Assembly: GCA_030743005.1 (NCBI GenBank)
Contig: JASLTG010000020.1
Span: forward strand, 1 to 49,789
DNA length: 49,789 nucleotides
Source of the DNA: Acidimicrobiales bacterium
GTDB lineage: Bacteria > Actinomycetota > Acidimicrobiia > Acidimicrobiales > Poriferisodalaceae
Direction of reading: 5' to 3'
A program made the translations under genes and the position numbers. The notes under the pieces were generated by a model. That model was not told the DNA's origin, did no database searches, and saw nothing but the letters and a program-made list of their open reading frames with translations. The stretch's first letter is position 1; the number at the start of each line of letters is the position of its first letter. Below, one piece after another: positions 25,117 to 34,027 of the stretch.

Positions 25117-26151
25117 GTGAGCATCACCAGAGTTCTGCTTGCTTCACCGAGAGGCTTTTGTGCTGGGGTCGAAATGGCGATCAAAGCGCTTGCATGGATG
25201 GTGCGTTCATTCGACCCTCCGGTCTACTGCTACCACGAGATCGTCCATAACCAGCTAGTCGTAGATCGGTTCCGAAGCCTCGGCGTTGTATTCGTTGATG
25301 ATGTCAGAGAGGTGCCTGAAGGTAGACCCCTGATGCTCTCAGCACATGGGTCAGCACCCGAAGTTGTCGCTGAGGCACGAAAACGGGGTGGATATGTAGT
25401 TGATGCTGTCTGTCCTCTCGTGACCAAGGTGCATCACGAGGTCCGTGTCCGTTCGGATAAGGGTTACAGGATTGTTTACGTAGGGCATCAAGGCCATGAG
25501 GAAGCTGTCGGCACGATGGCGGTCGCTCCACAAAAAATAAGTTTGGTAGAGGAGGTGTCCGATGTAGCCGCCCTACCTGAGTTCGATGAACCGATCGCCA
25601 TGCTGGCTCAAACAACGCTCAGCCATCGAGACTGGGAAGACGTCTTGGAGGCCACCAAAGAGAGATTTCCCGACGTTTGGATGCCTGGTCGCAGTGATCT
25701 TTGTTTCGCTACGACCAACAGACAATCTGCTCTTGCGTCGATTGCTCAACGATGTGACGCGGTCGTAGTTATAGGTTCGGCTAATTCGTCAAACACCATG
25801 GCTTTGGTGAAACTTGCTGAAGTTTCGGGCTGTTCTCAGGTCTTCAGAGTTAACTCAGCAGATGAACTACCAGGAGAGTTGCATGGCACTATCGGCGTCA
25901 CCGCAGGGGCTTCAGCTCCCGAAGAGTTGGTTAATTCGGTGATCGAACGATTAGCACCCGATTTGGGCGTGGAAGAGGTGCGCATAACTGATGAGGATGA
26001 ATATTTTCCTCCCCCTAGAGAACTCCGAGAGCTTCTTTCGGCTTTAGAGACAACAGTTCACGCTCTTCTTGCCGTTCCGAGTGACTCTCGAGTGGCTCCA
26101 TTAGATCGTGAAATAGCCGCCAGTGAAGTGCTTGCCTCTCTTGCTGATTAG
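25117..26151 (+). CDS. ispH: 4-hydroxy-3-methylbut-2-enyl diphosphate reductase
   Basis: Last step of the MEP isoprenoid pathway, giving IPP and DMAPP; iron-sulfur enzyme of 344 residues from the chosen start. The cluster cysteines C15 (SPRGFCAGV), C99 (DAVCPLV) and C196 (DLCFATTNRQ) and the substrate histidines H44, H77 and H127 are all present. The open frame reaches 25042, but residues before VSITRV are not conserved, so the GTG at 25117 is preferred, despite no clear ribosome binding site. It is convergent with plsC over 11 nt. Confidence 0.95.
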   Translation: MSITRVLLASPRGFCAGVEMAIKALAWMVRSFDPPVYCYHEIVHNQLVVDRFRSLGVVFVDDVREVPEGRPLMLSAHGSAPEVVAEARKRGGYVVDAVCPLVTKVHHEVRVRSDKGYRIVYVGHQGHEEAVGTMAVAPQKISLVEEVSDVAALPEFDEPIAMLAQTTLSHRDWEDVLEATKERFPDVWMPGRSDLCFATTNRQSALASIAQRCDAVVVIGSANSSNTMALVKLAEVSGCSQVFRVNSADELPGELHGTIGVTAGASAPEELVNSVIERLAPDLGVEEVRITDEDEYFPPPRELRELLSALETTVHALLAVPSDSRVAPLDREIAASEVLASLAD

Positions 26152-26162
26152 AAGTCACGCCG

Positions 26163-26894
26163 TTATTCAGACAATTTGTTTTCTGTCGGGTCGCTTGCTG
26201 GGTCGTACTCATTGAGTAAACCGCAGACAACTTGAGCCCGGTCAAACAACTCCTGTATTTCTTCGCGAAGTCTTTCCGTTGTCTCACGAACGTCATTCCT
26301 TGAGAGCCGGCCCTTCTCGTTTAGCGGTGGGGGCGCCATGGGTTTTCCGATTATGACGTGAACCCTTTTCGGATATAAGAACTTCGCTCCTCTAGGCATA
26401 GCTTCAGCGGTTCCGCCTATTCCTACCGGCACTATCGGCACCTGTGTTTTCGCTGCTAGGTATGCGGCACCATCAAACAGCGGAAATATTCGAGGCCCAT
26501 CTTTGCGTTCTCCCTCAGGGAACGCCACGACAGGGTCGTTGCCGTTCTCTAGGACGCTCAGAGCTGTCATCAAGGCTGCGCGGTCTGCGCTTCCTCGGCT
26601 GACCGGGAAACAACCAATGGTTGTGAAGAGCCAGCCAAAGAACCTGTTATTCCAGACCGATTCCTTACCCATAAAACGCAAACGTCGCGGGATGCTGGCC
26701 TGGAGAGGGGTGTCGATGTAGCTCCGGTGGTTTGGGGCCCACACACAAGCTCCATCGGGAATGTTTTCTGAGCCCTCGACCGTAACTCGGTTCCATATTT
26801 TGAAGACCCCCCAAAGCAAGTATTTGAGGAGTCGATACATGAGACGGTTGTACCAATGCGTTTTCTGATCTAATGCCAAATTCCGAGCTCCCAT
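26163..26894 (-). CDS. plsC: 1-acyl-sn-glycerol-3-phosphate acyltransferase family protein
   Basis: A membrane-associated acyltransferase of phospholipid synthesis; 243 residues. The catalytic NHRSYID box (H56, D61) and the FPEGERKDG substrate box are present, after an N-terminal hydrophobic amphipathic region. The stop of aroA-cmk overlaps the start as TGATG, so I chose the ATG at 26894 over a TTG one codon earlier; GGAGGG lies just upstream. It is the last gene of the scpA-to-plsC run. Acyl acceptor specificity is not certain. Confidence 0.9.
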   Translation of the reverse strand: MGARNLALDQKTHWYNRLMYRLLKYLLWGVFKIWNRVTVEGSENIPDGACVWAPNHRSYIDTPLQASIPRRLRFMGKESVWNNRFFGWLFTTIGCFPVSRGSADRAALMTALSVLENGNDPVVAFPEGERKDGPRIFPLFDGAAYLAAKTQVPIVPVGIGGTAEAMPRGAKFLYPKRVHVIIGKPMAPPPLNEKGRLSRNDVRETTERLREEIQELFDRAQVVCGLLNEYDPASDPTENKLSE

Positions 26895-28840
26895 CAACCC
26901 TCCACCCTCAAACGAAACATCTCTGCTAATTCTGCGACTACCGCTTCAACCGACATGTTGCTGGTATCGAAGATCACGGATCCGGGTGCAACTTCTAGTG
27001 GCGAGTCGTCTCTTGTTGAATCAACGTGGTCTCTTCGTTTCAAATCTTGCAAGACGTCATCTAGTGTTTGACCTGCTGTTTCTTGAAACCGTCGTTCTGC
27101 TCTTACCTGCAGGTCTGCTGTCAGAAATACCTTAAATATGGCGTCGGGAAATACTTCGGTCCCGATATCTCGACCTTCCATCACCCCTCCTCCTAGTTCA
27201 GTTGCCCATTGTCGCTGGCGAGGAACAAGAATTCGTCTTACGTCGGGGTTCGCTGCTACGACACTTACTAAGTGGTTCGCATCAGCACTTCTAATTTCCT
27301 CCGTGGCATCGACACCATCAACAATTGTTCTTTCGCTAATTCTTATGTCAACGGTTTTTGCTAGTGCCGCTATTGCTGCTGGATCTGAGGCGTCAACCTG
27401 TTGGCGTAAAGCGGCAACTGCCACTGCTCGGTACATGGCGCCAGTGTCAAAATGGGGAAGATTGAGTTCAACTGCTAACGCCCGGGCAACCGTGGACTTT
27501 CCTGAACCAGCGGGGCCATCGATCGCTGCTACCGCTAGAGCTTCAGTTAGCGGAATAGCCGTAGGCCTCAACTTTTCGAGCACTGAAAAAAAGTCTGGGA
27601 AAGTTTTCGCGACGCAACCTGGATTCCTGATTTCGATATGAGGCACCCGAAGCCCGAGTAACGACATCGCCATCGCCACGCGATGATCATCGTAGGTATC
27701 GATACTCGCTCCCTTGAGTTTCCATTTATCTGGTTTGATGATTACACCATCAGATGTCTCGGTAACTTCAACTCCGCATTTGGTTAGCTCTGAGACGATC
27801 GCCGCGATTCGGTCGGTCTCTTTTGTCCGTATGAAACCGATTCCTTTGATTTCAATTTCGGATTCAGCAAATGCGGCCACCGAAGCTAACGTTTGCGCAG
27901 TGTCAGACAAATCTCGTAGGTCAAAGGTTCCCCCATCAAGTTGGTTGCCTTCGACTTCTATCGAATTTGTTCCCCAAGTGACTTTCGCTCCAAGCTTTTC
28001 AAGTACATCCACAAACTGTGTGTCGCCCTGACAGCTTTCCCGGTGAAGCCCATCAACTTTTACTTTTCCTTGAGTAATCGCTGCTGCCGCAAAAAAATAT
28101 GATGCCGCTGACGCGTCCGGTTCGATTTCGGTATCCGAAGGGCTGTACTGCCCTTGCTTAACTACATATGTTGATTCGTTGGGCTGTTCGACTGCGATTC
28201 CGAAATCGTTCATAACTTTGACGGTCAGATCCAAATATGGGCGGCTGACGGGTGTGTCGGTTAACTCGATTGTGAGGCCCTCTGCATAAAGCGGGGCAGC
28301 TAGCAGCAAACCACTGATGAATTGACTACTGGCCGCTCCAGAAATTTCGACCTTTCCACCATTGACCCCATCAGCAACAACTTCTATCGGTAATCTGCCG
28401 GGCGCCCCCGTTTCGTTGAGGATGCAATCAAGCGCACGTAGTGCTTTGATCTGTTCATCGAACGGCCTGGAACGCAGTTGATCACTTCCATCTATGGCCA
28501 CATTGCCTTTTCCAGCTACGAGAACCGGTAACAAAAACCGTGAGGTTGTCCCAGAGGACCGGCAGTCAATAGCAATGTCCTCAAAGTTGAGGTCACCCCC
28601 GATTCCTTTCACCTCCAGGCTGGTATTTTCACGATCCACCTCAATCTCGGCGCCCAAGGAAACAACAGCATCAAGCATGGCTTCTGTGTCCTCAGCAAAA
28701 AGGACACCTGATAAACGACTGGTTCCTTCGGCCAGAGCGGCGCAAAGCAATGCCCTATTTGTCTGACTCTTCGAACCTGGGACGTTAGGTACACCGACTA
28801 TTGGACCACCAACAGGTTGCATCACGCGTACGCCGGTCAT
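26894..28840 (-). CDS. aroA-cmk: fused EPSP synthase and cytidylate kinase
   Basis: One 648-residue polypeptide with two enzymes. Residues 1 to about 425 are 3-phosphoshikimate 1-carboxyvinyltransferase of the shikimate pathway (PGSKSQTNRALL at 21-32, central SGTTSRFLLP and late DDHRVAMAMSLLG). From about 436 to the end it is cytidylate kinase, which makes CDP and dCDP (Walker A GPAGSGKS at 442-449, DTGAMYRAVA, MEGRDIGTEVFPDA). The linker is short (about ten residues) and no frameshift or stop separates the parts. It overlaps tyrA by 4 nt upstream. In M. tuberculosis cmk is a separate gene in the same place after rluB. Confidence 0.95.
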   Translation of the reverse strand: MTGVRVMQPVGGPIVGVPNVPGSKSQTNRALLCAALAEGTSRLSGVLFAEDTEAMLDAVVSLGAEIEVDRENTSLEVKGIGGDLNFEDIAIDCRSSGTTSRFLLPVLVAGKGNVAIDGSDQLRSRPFDEQIKALRALDCILNETGAPGRLPIEVVADGVNGGKVEISGAASSQFISGLLLAAPLYAEGLTIELTDTPVSRPYLDLTVKVMNDFGIAVEQPNESTYVVKQGQYSPSDTEIEPDASAASYFFAAAAITQGKVKVDGLHRESCQGDTQFVDVLEKLGAKVTWGTNSIEVEGNQLDGGTFDLRDLSDTAQTLASVAAFAESEIEIKGIGFIRTKETDRIAAIVSELTKCGVEVTETSDGVIIKPDKWKLKGASIDTYDDHRVAMAMSLLGLRVPHIEIRNPGCVAKTFPDFFSVLEKLRPTAIPLTEALAVAAIDGPAGSGKSTVARALAVELNLPHFDTGAMYRAVAVAALRQQVDASDPAAIAALAKTVDIRISERTIVDGVDATEEIRSADANHLVSVVAANPDVRRILVPRQRQWATELGGGVMEGRDIGTEVFPDAIFKVFLTADLQVRAERRFQETAGQTLDDVLQDLKRRDHVDSTRDDSPLEVAPGSVIFDTSNMSVEAVVAELAEMFRLRVEG

Positions 28841-29904
28841 GCAAGCTCTCGCGTTGTTGGTTTGTAACCTTGCCCGGCAAGCACTGCTAGGAACCTCTGA
28901 ACTTCAGCTCTTGCTATCACTAGAACCAAAACACCTTGGGCCCCTTCGGTGGAGTGAGCAACCTCGATATCTGCGACGTTCACGTCGCAGTCGGCAGCCA
29001 ACATCGTGATGTTCGCTATTTGGCCCTTGCGGTCCGGGATCGGGATTCTTATTTCAAGTAGGTCTTGAGGCCTCACATAGCGAGATGGAAGGTTGGTTCG
29101 GGCTCGTCTCGCTTGTGATAAAAGCTCGGTTAGGCCATCGCGGTCAGACTGCGCAACGATGTCGCGAATGTGGTTGATGCGGTCAGTAAATTCGTCGAGA
29201 ACCGTGACGATTGCATCTCTGTTTTCTTCGCAAATATCTAGCCAAATTTCAGGATGACCAGCCGCTATTCGAGTCATGTCACGGAACCCACCGGCCGCTA
29301 AGCGGAGAAGCGGTGCGTCGTCCAAAGCACGGTCGTCAGCTAAGCACATGAGGCTCGCTGCAGTGAGGTGGGGTACGTGTGACACGATGGCCACGAGAGC
29401 ATCGTGACGTTCAGGAGTCATTGTGACAACGTCACATCCCATTGCGGAGAGAACGGTTTGGAGTTCTCGCAGTCCAAGGTCTTCGGTGCCTTCGGTCGGC
29501 GTGAGAACCCATACTGCTCCTTCGAAAATTCGCTGATCTGCCCCCTCAATGCCGTCTTGTTCTGAGCCTGCCATTGGGTGGCCTGGGACGAACCGAGGAT
29601 CATTGATGTTGCGGGCGACGCCCGTCTTGACGCTGCCCGTGTCGGTCACCATCCCTTTGGTCTCTTTGAGCGCTTTTTCTATTTCTGCCTCGAGAGCACC
29701 AGCTGGGACAGCGACGAAAGTTAACTCAGCCTCTTGGTCGATTCCTGTTGCGTCGATAACGCCAAGCTCTCTCGCCCGCTCAGCTCTTTCAGCGTCTATA
29801 TCTGTTCCAGTTACGTGCCATCCGGCACCGCGAAGCGCTAAGGCCACTGATCCACCTATGAGACCTGTTCCCACGATCTGACCGCGGCGTGCGTTGTTGT
29901 TCAT
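28837..29904 (-). CDS. tyrA: prephenate dehydrogenase with ACT domain
   Basis: Oxidative decarboxylation of prephenate in tyrosine synthesis. An N-terminal Rossmann fold (VGTGLIGGSVALALRGAG, residues 11-28) binds NAD(P). The catalytic helical domain includes GHPMAGSEQDGI and VSHVPHLTAASL. A C-terminal ACT domain (about 285-350) suggests feedback by an aromatic amino acid. The frame is open to an ATG at 29973, but the added 23 residues are unlike the family, so ATG 29904 (355 residues) is preferred. It is coupled with aroA-cmk, putting two aromatic-pathway enzymes in one transcript. Confidence 0.93.
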   Translation of the reverse strand: MNNNARRGQIVGTGLIGGSVALALRGAGWHVTGTDIDAERAERARELGVIDATGIDQEAELTFVAVPAGALEAEIEKALKETKGMVTDTGSVKTGVARNINDPRFVPGHPMAGSEQDGIEGADQRIFEGAVWVLTPTEGTEDLGLRELQTVLSAMGCDVVTMTPERHDALVAIVSHVPHLTAASLMCLADDRALDDAPLLRLAAGGFRDMTRIAAGHPEIWLDICEENRDAIVTVLDEFTDRINHIRDIVAQSDRDGLTELLSQARRARTNLPSRYVRPQDLLEIRIPIPDRKGQIANITMLAADCDVNVADIEVAHSTEGAQGVLVLVIARAEVQRFLAVLAGQGYKPTTRELA

Positions 29905-29985
29905 GACGAAACCAGACCCGTCCGCAGATAGATACGACTTACTAAAGAGATGGTACCGAAGCCTTCGACACATCTTGAAGCGAGA

Positions 29986-30705
29986 TTACGAATTGGTCGA
30001 TGCCTCGTATAAAGAGTAAACCTCGTCTCTAGTTAAGTTTCTCCATTCGCCCGCGGCAAGGCTTGGGTCCGTTATCGGGCCTATTCTGACCCTGACCAAT
30101 CGAAGTACTGGGTGCCCGATCGCCGCACACATTCTGCGCACCTGACGATTGCGTCCTTCGTGAATAACAAGCCGCAGCGCTCCGTCCTGTGGCATTGAAA
30201 CCTCGGCGGGAGCGGTCAGCCCATCTTCCAATTCGATTCCGTCACGTAACTGTCGGAGCGCAGCCCGGCTTGGCACTCCCTCTACGTGCGTCAAATATTC
30301 CTTTGAGACTCCAAAACTTGGGTGAGTCAATCGCTGGGTCAAATCACCGTCATTCGTCAGAATGATGAGGCCTTCACTATCAACATCAAGTCGCCCTACA
30401 GGGAAAACTCTCGTATCAGTTGGCACCAGATCTACGACCGTTGCCCGCCCCTCCGGGTCTTGAGCTGTCGATACAACGTCACGCGGTTTGTTGAGCAAAT
30501 AATGGACTAGGTCTGGATCTCTGAGGACTGGAATACCGTCAAGTTCTATTCGGTCAGATTCCCCTGCCTTGTCGCCGAGGGTAGCTACCTCACCATTAAT
30601 GGTGACGCGTCCCGCTTTGATCCAGTCTTCGCTAACGCGACGACTAGCGACTCCTGAACGCGCCAGAACCTTTTGGAGTCGCTCACGCGACTCCTCGCCA
30701 CTCAC
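29986..30705 (-). CDS. rluB: 23S rRNA pseudouridine synthase, RluB type
   Basis: A 239-residue RsuA-family pseudouridine synthase acting on 23S rRNA. It has an N-terminal S4 RNA-binding domain (RLQKVLARSGVASRR, 9-23) and the catalytic aspartate D107 in GRLDVDSEGL. The late signature EGRNRQVRRMC is conserved. The start overlaps the scpB stop by 4 nt. The scpA-scpB-rluB order is the usual actinobacterial one. Confidence 0.94.
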   Translation of the reverse strand: MSGEESRERLQKVLARSGVASRRVSEDWIKAGRVTINGEVATLGDKAGESDRIELDGIPVLRDPDLVHYLLNKPRDVVSTAQDPEGRATVVDLVPTDTRVFPVGRLDVDSEGLIILTNDGDLTQRLTHPSFGVSKEYLTHVEGVPSRAALRQLRDGIELEDGLTAPAEVSMPQDGALRLVIHEGRNRQVRRMCAAIGHPVLRLVRVRIGPITDPSLAAGEWRNLTRDEVYSLYEASTNS

Positions 30706-31442
30706 GTGGGAGGGCTCAGATTCTCGGAACCTGCTTCCGTTTCATTCAACGTGCCGTCTTCATCGTCACCGCGTAGCACCGCTTCTAAAGTCTCAGCCAC
30801 CTCTGCGTCTGGAACAAACTCACTTAGGTTGGGTAAGTCTTTGAGGCTGTCGATACCAATACGTTCTAGGAACAGTGTCGTTGTGCCATACATCGCAGCG
30901 TTTCCGGGACCTGGGTCTCGCCCTACTTCTTTTATGTAGCCACGTTGTTGCAATGTTCGAGCGACACCATCAACGTTGACTCCGCGTATCGACGCTATCT
31001 GTGCCCTAGACACCGGTTGTTTATATGCAACTATCGCCAAAGTTTCCAGTGCAGCAGTCGACAAACGCGTCGTCTGACCCTCGAGAACAAACCGCTCCAC
31101 ATAAGGTGCTTGGGCCTCGGCAGTCTGGTATCGAAAGCCTCCCGCTACTCGAGCAATAGTGAAGCCACGTTCCTCCTGGGCGTAACTATCAGCCAAGTAT
31201 CCACACAGTGCCTCAACTGTTTCAACACTCACTTCCAACAATTGAGCCAAAACAGTCGGAGCAACTGGATCTGAGGCCACAATCAAGATTGCTTCCAAAG
31301 CGGCTCTGACGTCCGCTGGAACAAGAGTTGGATCTAAGTCGGGAAGCTCACCTGGTGACGGGTCAGTGTCTATCAATGAACCTTCGGTTTCCAGTTGAGC
31401 GGCCAATGCTTCGAATGTGTCTGCATCTTCGCTAGCCGTCAT
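30702..31442 (-). CDS. scpB: segregation and condensation protein B
   Basis: Winged-helix kleisin-associated subunit of the SMC-ScpAB complex that organises and segregates the chromosome. The region AILIVASDPVAPTVLAQLLEVS and the downstream PVSRAQIASIRGVNVDG are diagnostic. A GTG at 31481 is open, but the ATG at 31442, overlapping scpA by 11 nt, is a more normal coupling and gives 246 residues. The acidic N-terminal and C-terminal tails are not conserved. Confidence 0.93.
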   Translation of the reverse strand: MTASEDADTFEALAAQLETEGSLIDTDPSPGELPDLDPTLVPADVRAALEAILIVASDPVAPTVLAQLLEVSVETVEALCGYLADSYAQEERGFTIARVAGGFRYQTAEAQAPYVERFVLEGQTTRLSTAALETLAIVAYKQPVSRAQIASIRGVNVDGVARTLQQRGYIKEVGRDPGPGNAAMYGTTTLFLERIGIDSLKDLPNLSEFVPDAEVAETLEAVLRGDDEDGTLNETEAGSENLSPPT

Positions 31443-32241
31443 AAGAGCCGCCGAGTAATGGAACCAGTGACTCTGACTCACTTCCGGTCCAAGTTAGGGT
31501 GATGTCACCGAATCGTTCTCTTTGATCTAACTCAATATGGCCTTGCTTGAATAGTTCAAGAATCGCCAAGAAGCGCACGACTACCTCAATCCGGTCGACT
31601 AGACCTCCGGTTAGTTGCCTAAAACTCGCCTTTCCGAGGGCCGGGAGTTCATCGATAAGTTCAAACATCGCATCGGTAACCGAAGCTGTGATGGGCGCTA
31701 TGTGACCTAGGTCCACTCGTTTTATTGCAGTTGGTGTCATGGCTCGAACCACAGCTACTGCCAGATCTTCAGTGCTAATCCCGATGAGCAGGTCCGGGGC
31801 CAACGACAAGAACTTCTCATCAGGGCCGACGGTTCTCGGATAGCTGAGAGAGGCGCTGAGACTCATTTGTCGCATTACCACCGCGGCGGTCTTGAAGGTT
31901 TGGCATTCCAGCAACCGAGCCAAAAGGAGGTCCCGTTCCTCCCATATGCCGAGTTCTTCATCGAGATCGCCGTCATTGCGGTCGGGCAGCAATCGGCGAG
32001 TCTTCAATTCCACCAGAGTTGCAGCTATCAATAAGAATTCGGTCGCCAGTTCCAAGTCGATACCTGGTGCAGATGGACTTTGGTCCTCGGATGTGCCGAT
32101 AATCCTGTCCATCTCCGCGAGGTAGGCGTCGACGATGCTGGTCAACGACACTTCGTAAATATCGACCTCTTGTTCCAAAATAAGCCGAAGCAGGACGTCG
32201 AATGGGCCCTCGAACACGGTTGTTTGTACCTCATAGGGCAT
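31432..32241 (-). CDS. scpA: segregation and condensation protein A
   Basis: Kleisin subunit that bridges the SMC heads; 269 residues from ATG 32241. The N-terminal FEGPFDVLLRLILEQEVDIY and LATEFLLIAATLVELKTRRL are the head-neck binding signatures. The longer open frame to a GTG at 32280 adds 13 residues before the conserved start and is not preferred. It is the first gene of the scpA-to-plsC run. The 122-nt gap upstream to trpS must hold the promoters for both divergent units. Confidence 0.94.
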   Translation of the reverse strand: MPYEVQTTVFEGPFDVLLRLILEQEVDIYEVSLTSIVDAYLAEMDRIIGTSEDQSPSAPGIDLELATEFLLIAATLVELKTRRLLPDRNDGDLDEELGIWEERDLLLARLLECQTFKTAAVVMRQMSLSASLSYPRTVGPDEKFLSLAPDLLIGISTEDLAVAVVRAMTPTAIKRVDLGHIAPITASVTDAMFELIDELPALGKASFRQLTGGLVDRIEVVVRFLAILELFKQGHIELDQRERFGDITLTWTGSESESLVPLLGGSYDG

Positions 32242-32284
32242 TTCATCACGATAGCGGAGCAAATCACATTGATGTAACACGCTA

Positions 32285-32331
32285 CGCCCCTCTTTTGGGG
32301 CGATATTTGGTCTTGGGGTCTTCCTTTGGGG
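32285..32331. promoter_or_regulatory. hairpin and repeated TTGGGG elements between scpA and trpS
   Basis: A perfect 6-bp inverted repeat CGCCCC (32285-32290) and GGGGCG (32297-32302) with loop TCTTTT. The heptamer TTTGGGG occurs at 32294-32300 and 32325-32331, with the variant CTTGGGG at 32312-32318, so a TTGGGG core recurs about every 13-18 bp. This lies in the shared region upstream of scpA and trpS. It may be a regulator-binding site; the role is unknown. Confidence 0.35.
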
Positions 32332-32363
32332 TTTAAGGCCCTAGCTGAGGTACCGTCAAGTCC

Positions 32364-33362
32364 ATGACAAGAGTGTTGTCTGGCATCCAACCAACTGGCG
32401 ATATACATCTGGGTAATTATCTTGGAGCTCTGCGTCAGTGGGCGCTGGATCAACACGAACATGACAGTTTCTATTGCGCGGTTGACCTTCACGCCGTAAC
32501 AGTTCAACAAGACCCGCAAGAACTCCGTTCGAAGACACTCGAGACCATGGCGACATTGGTAGCAGTCGGCTTAGACCCTGAAGTGTGTACGTTGTTCGTT
32601 CAAAGTCATGTGCCCTATCACACAGAACTCTCGTGGCTTCTTGAATGCACTGTCTCCTTTGGCGAGCTTCGCCGAATGACACAGTTCAAAGATAAATCGA
32701 CCAAACAAGGTGACGCCGGCCAAGAACATGTTTCCGCTGGGCTCTTCACCTACCCCGCTCTAATGGCAGCAGACATTTTGATCTACGACGCAGATCGGGT
32801 TCCAGTGGGAGATGACCAGCGGCAGCATCTAGAACTCACTCGTGATATCGCTGAGCGCTTCAACTCTCGCTATGGCGACACGTTGGTTCTTCCATCAGCT
32901 GCCATCCCGAAGATCGCTGCACGAGTGATGGATCTTCAAGAGCCAACGAACAAGATGTCTAAATCGACGGACTCAGCTGCAGGGTCTGTAGGTATTTTCG
33001 AGGACACGAGCTCAATAGCAAAGAAGTTCAAGCGCGCTGTCACTGATTCGGACAACGAAGTGCTGTTTGACTTTGACGCTAAGCCGGGTGTTTCCAATTT
33101 GTTGTCAATTCTTGGCGCCGCAACCGATCGCGACCCAGAAATTCTAGCGAACGACTATGACCAGTACGGCCCACTGAAAACAGATGCTGCAGATGCTGTG
33201 ATCAACGTCCTGGAACCTGTCCAACAGCGTCGTGCTGAGCTTCTTTCAGACCCTGCAGAGCTTGGCCGAATCATCGCTCGCGGTGCCGAAAAAGCATCCG
33301 AAGTCGCCTCTCAGACAGTCCACAGAGCCAAAAGTGCTATGGGGTTCTTACCGCTCAAGTAA
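32364..33362 (+). CDS. trpS: tryptophanyl-tRNA synthetase
   Basis: Charges tRNA-Trp; class Ic synthetase of 332 residues, the usual bacterial length. The HIGH-type motif is HLGN (15-18) in SGIQPTGDIHLGNYLGA, and KMSKS is intact at 197-201. The GDAGQEHVSAGLFTYP insertion region is normal. It stands alone on the plus strand between two minus-strand runs. The upstream gap has no T-box or tandem Trp codons that would suggest attenuation. Confidence 0.97.
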   Translation: MTRVLSGIQPTGDIHLGNYLGALRQWALDQHEHDSFYCAVDLHAVTVQQDPQELRSKTLETMATLVAVGLDPEVCTLFVQSHVPYHTELSWLLECTVSFGELRRMTQFKDKSTKQGDAGQEHVSAGLFTYPALMAADILIYDADRVPVGDDQRQHLELTRDIAERFNSRYGDTLVLPSAAIPKIAARVMDLQEPTNKMSKSTDSAAGSVGIFEDTSSIAKKFKRAVTDSDNEVLFDFDAKPGVSNLLSILGAATDRDPEILANDYDQYGPLKTDAADAVINVLEPVQQRRAELLSDPAELGRIIARGAEKASEVASQTVHRAKSAMGFLPLK

Positions 33363-33379
33363 CTCCACGAAATTTCATG

Positions 33380-34018
33380 TCAGAGCTGAGTTCGACCTTC
33401 ACTTTTGATTTTGCCTCCTCGGAAGACCGACACTTCTGGAACATTGGAGGTTGTTTCACTCGATCGCCATCTCCTAAACCCATATACGAAGACGGCAGCG
33501 CCGGTAACGGTAACCAGAGTGCCCGCTTCTGCTGTCATGCCCGCTATGCCTGATCCGAGAAAAATGATTGCGAAACCACCGGCCATCGTGCGTACATGCC
33601 GGTTGGAAAACCGCAAAGGACGCCGTCGGTTGTTGTTGCGCTCCTCAATAGTTTCCACTCTGCCGTTCTGGAGTCGCCAGACCAATAGGGCTGCTTCGTC
33701 GGCAGAAATATTGGGAGCCACTTGCGCGACAGCATGATCTTCTGCTGCTCGAACCGCTGTTTCTATATCTTGAGGTGCCGGTGAGCCGGTGGCTACACGC
33801 TCAGCTGCTTCTGGATCTCTATCGATTAGCCAGTCACGAAAAGGCACGAGCGCACGGTCGATCATTAAACGTTGTTCTTTAGAAAGCTGCGCACGAGCCT
33901 TTTGTCGTGCCTTCGACGTTTCTTCGTCCACTGACTGCAACTTGAAGGTCCCGACCCGATCCCCATAGCTACCAAGAATCACGCTCTTTAGTTGTTCAGT
34001 TATTTCTGTCGCTTCCAT
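33380..34018 (-). CDS. membrane protein of unknown function with a helical cytoplasmic domain
   Basis: I do not recognise this 212-residue protein. Residues 1-130 are charged and mostly helical (Glu, Gln, Arg and Ala rich), suggesting a coiled or bundled cytoplasmic domain. A basic stretch (NNNRRRPLRFSNRHVR) precedes two close membrane segments (about 143-161 and 164-182). The tail is polar. ATG at 34018 has a good AAGGG site. It is 9 nt downstream of the HD-domain gene, so the two are likely made together. Confidence 0.75.
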   Translation of the reverse strand: MEATEITEQLKSVILGSYGDRVGTFKLQSVDEETSKARQKARAQLSKEQRLMIDRALVPFRDWLIDRDPEAAERVATGSPAPQDIETAVRAAEDHAVAQVAPNISADEAALLVWRLQNGRVETIEERNNNRRRPLRFSNRHVRTMAGGFAIIFLGSGIAGMTAEAGTLVTVTGAAVFVYGFRRWRSSETTSNVPEVSVFRGGKIKSEGRTQL

Positions 34019-34027
34019 ACACCCTTC

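Noticed and set aside
27138..27641. 167-codon open frame antisense to aroA-cmk
   Set aside because: The protein is low-complexity Ser/Thr/Ala and lies wholly across the cytidylate kinase domain.
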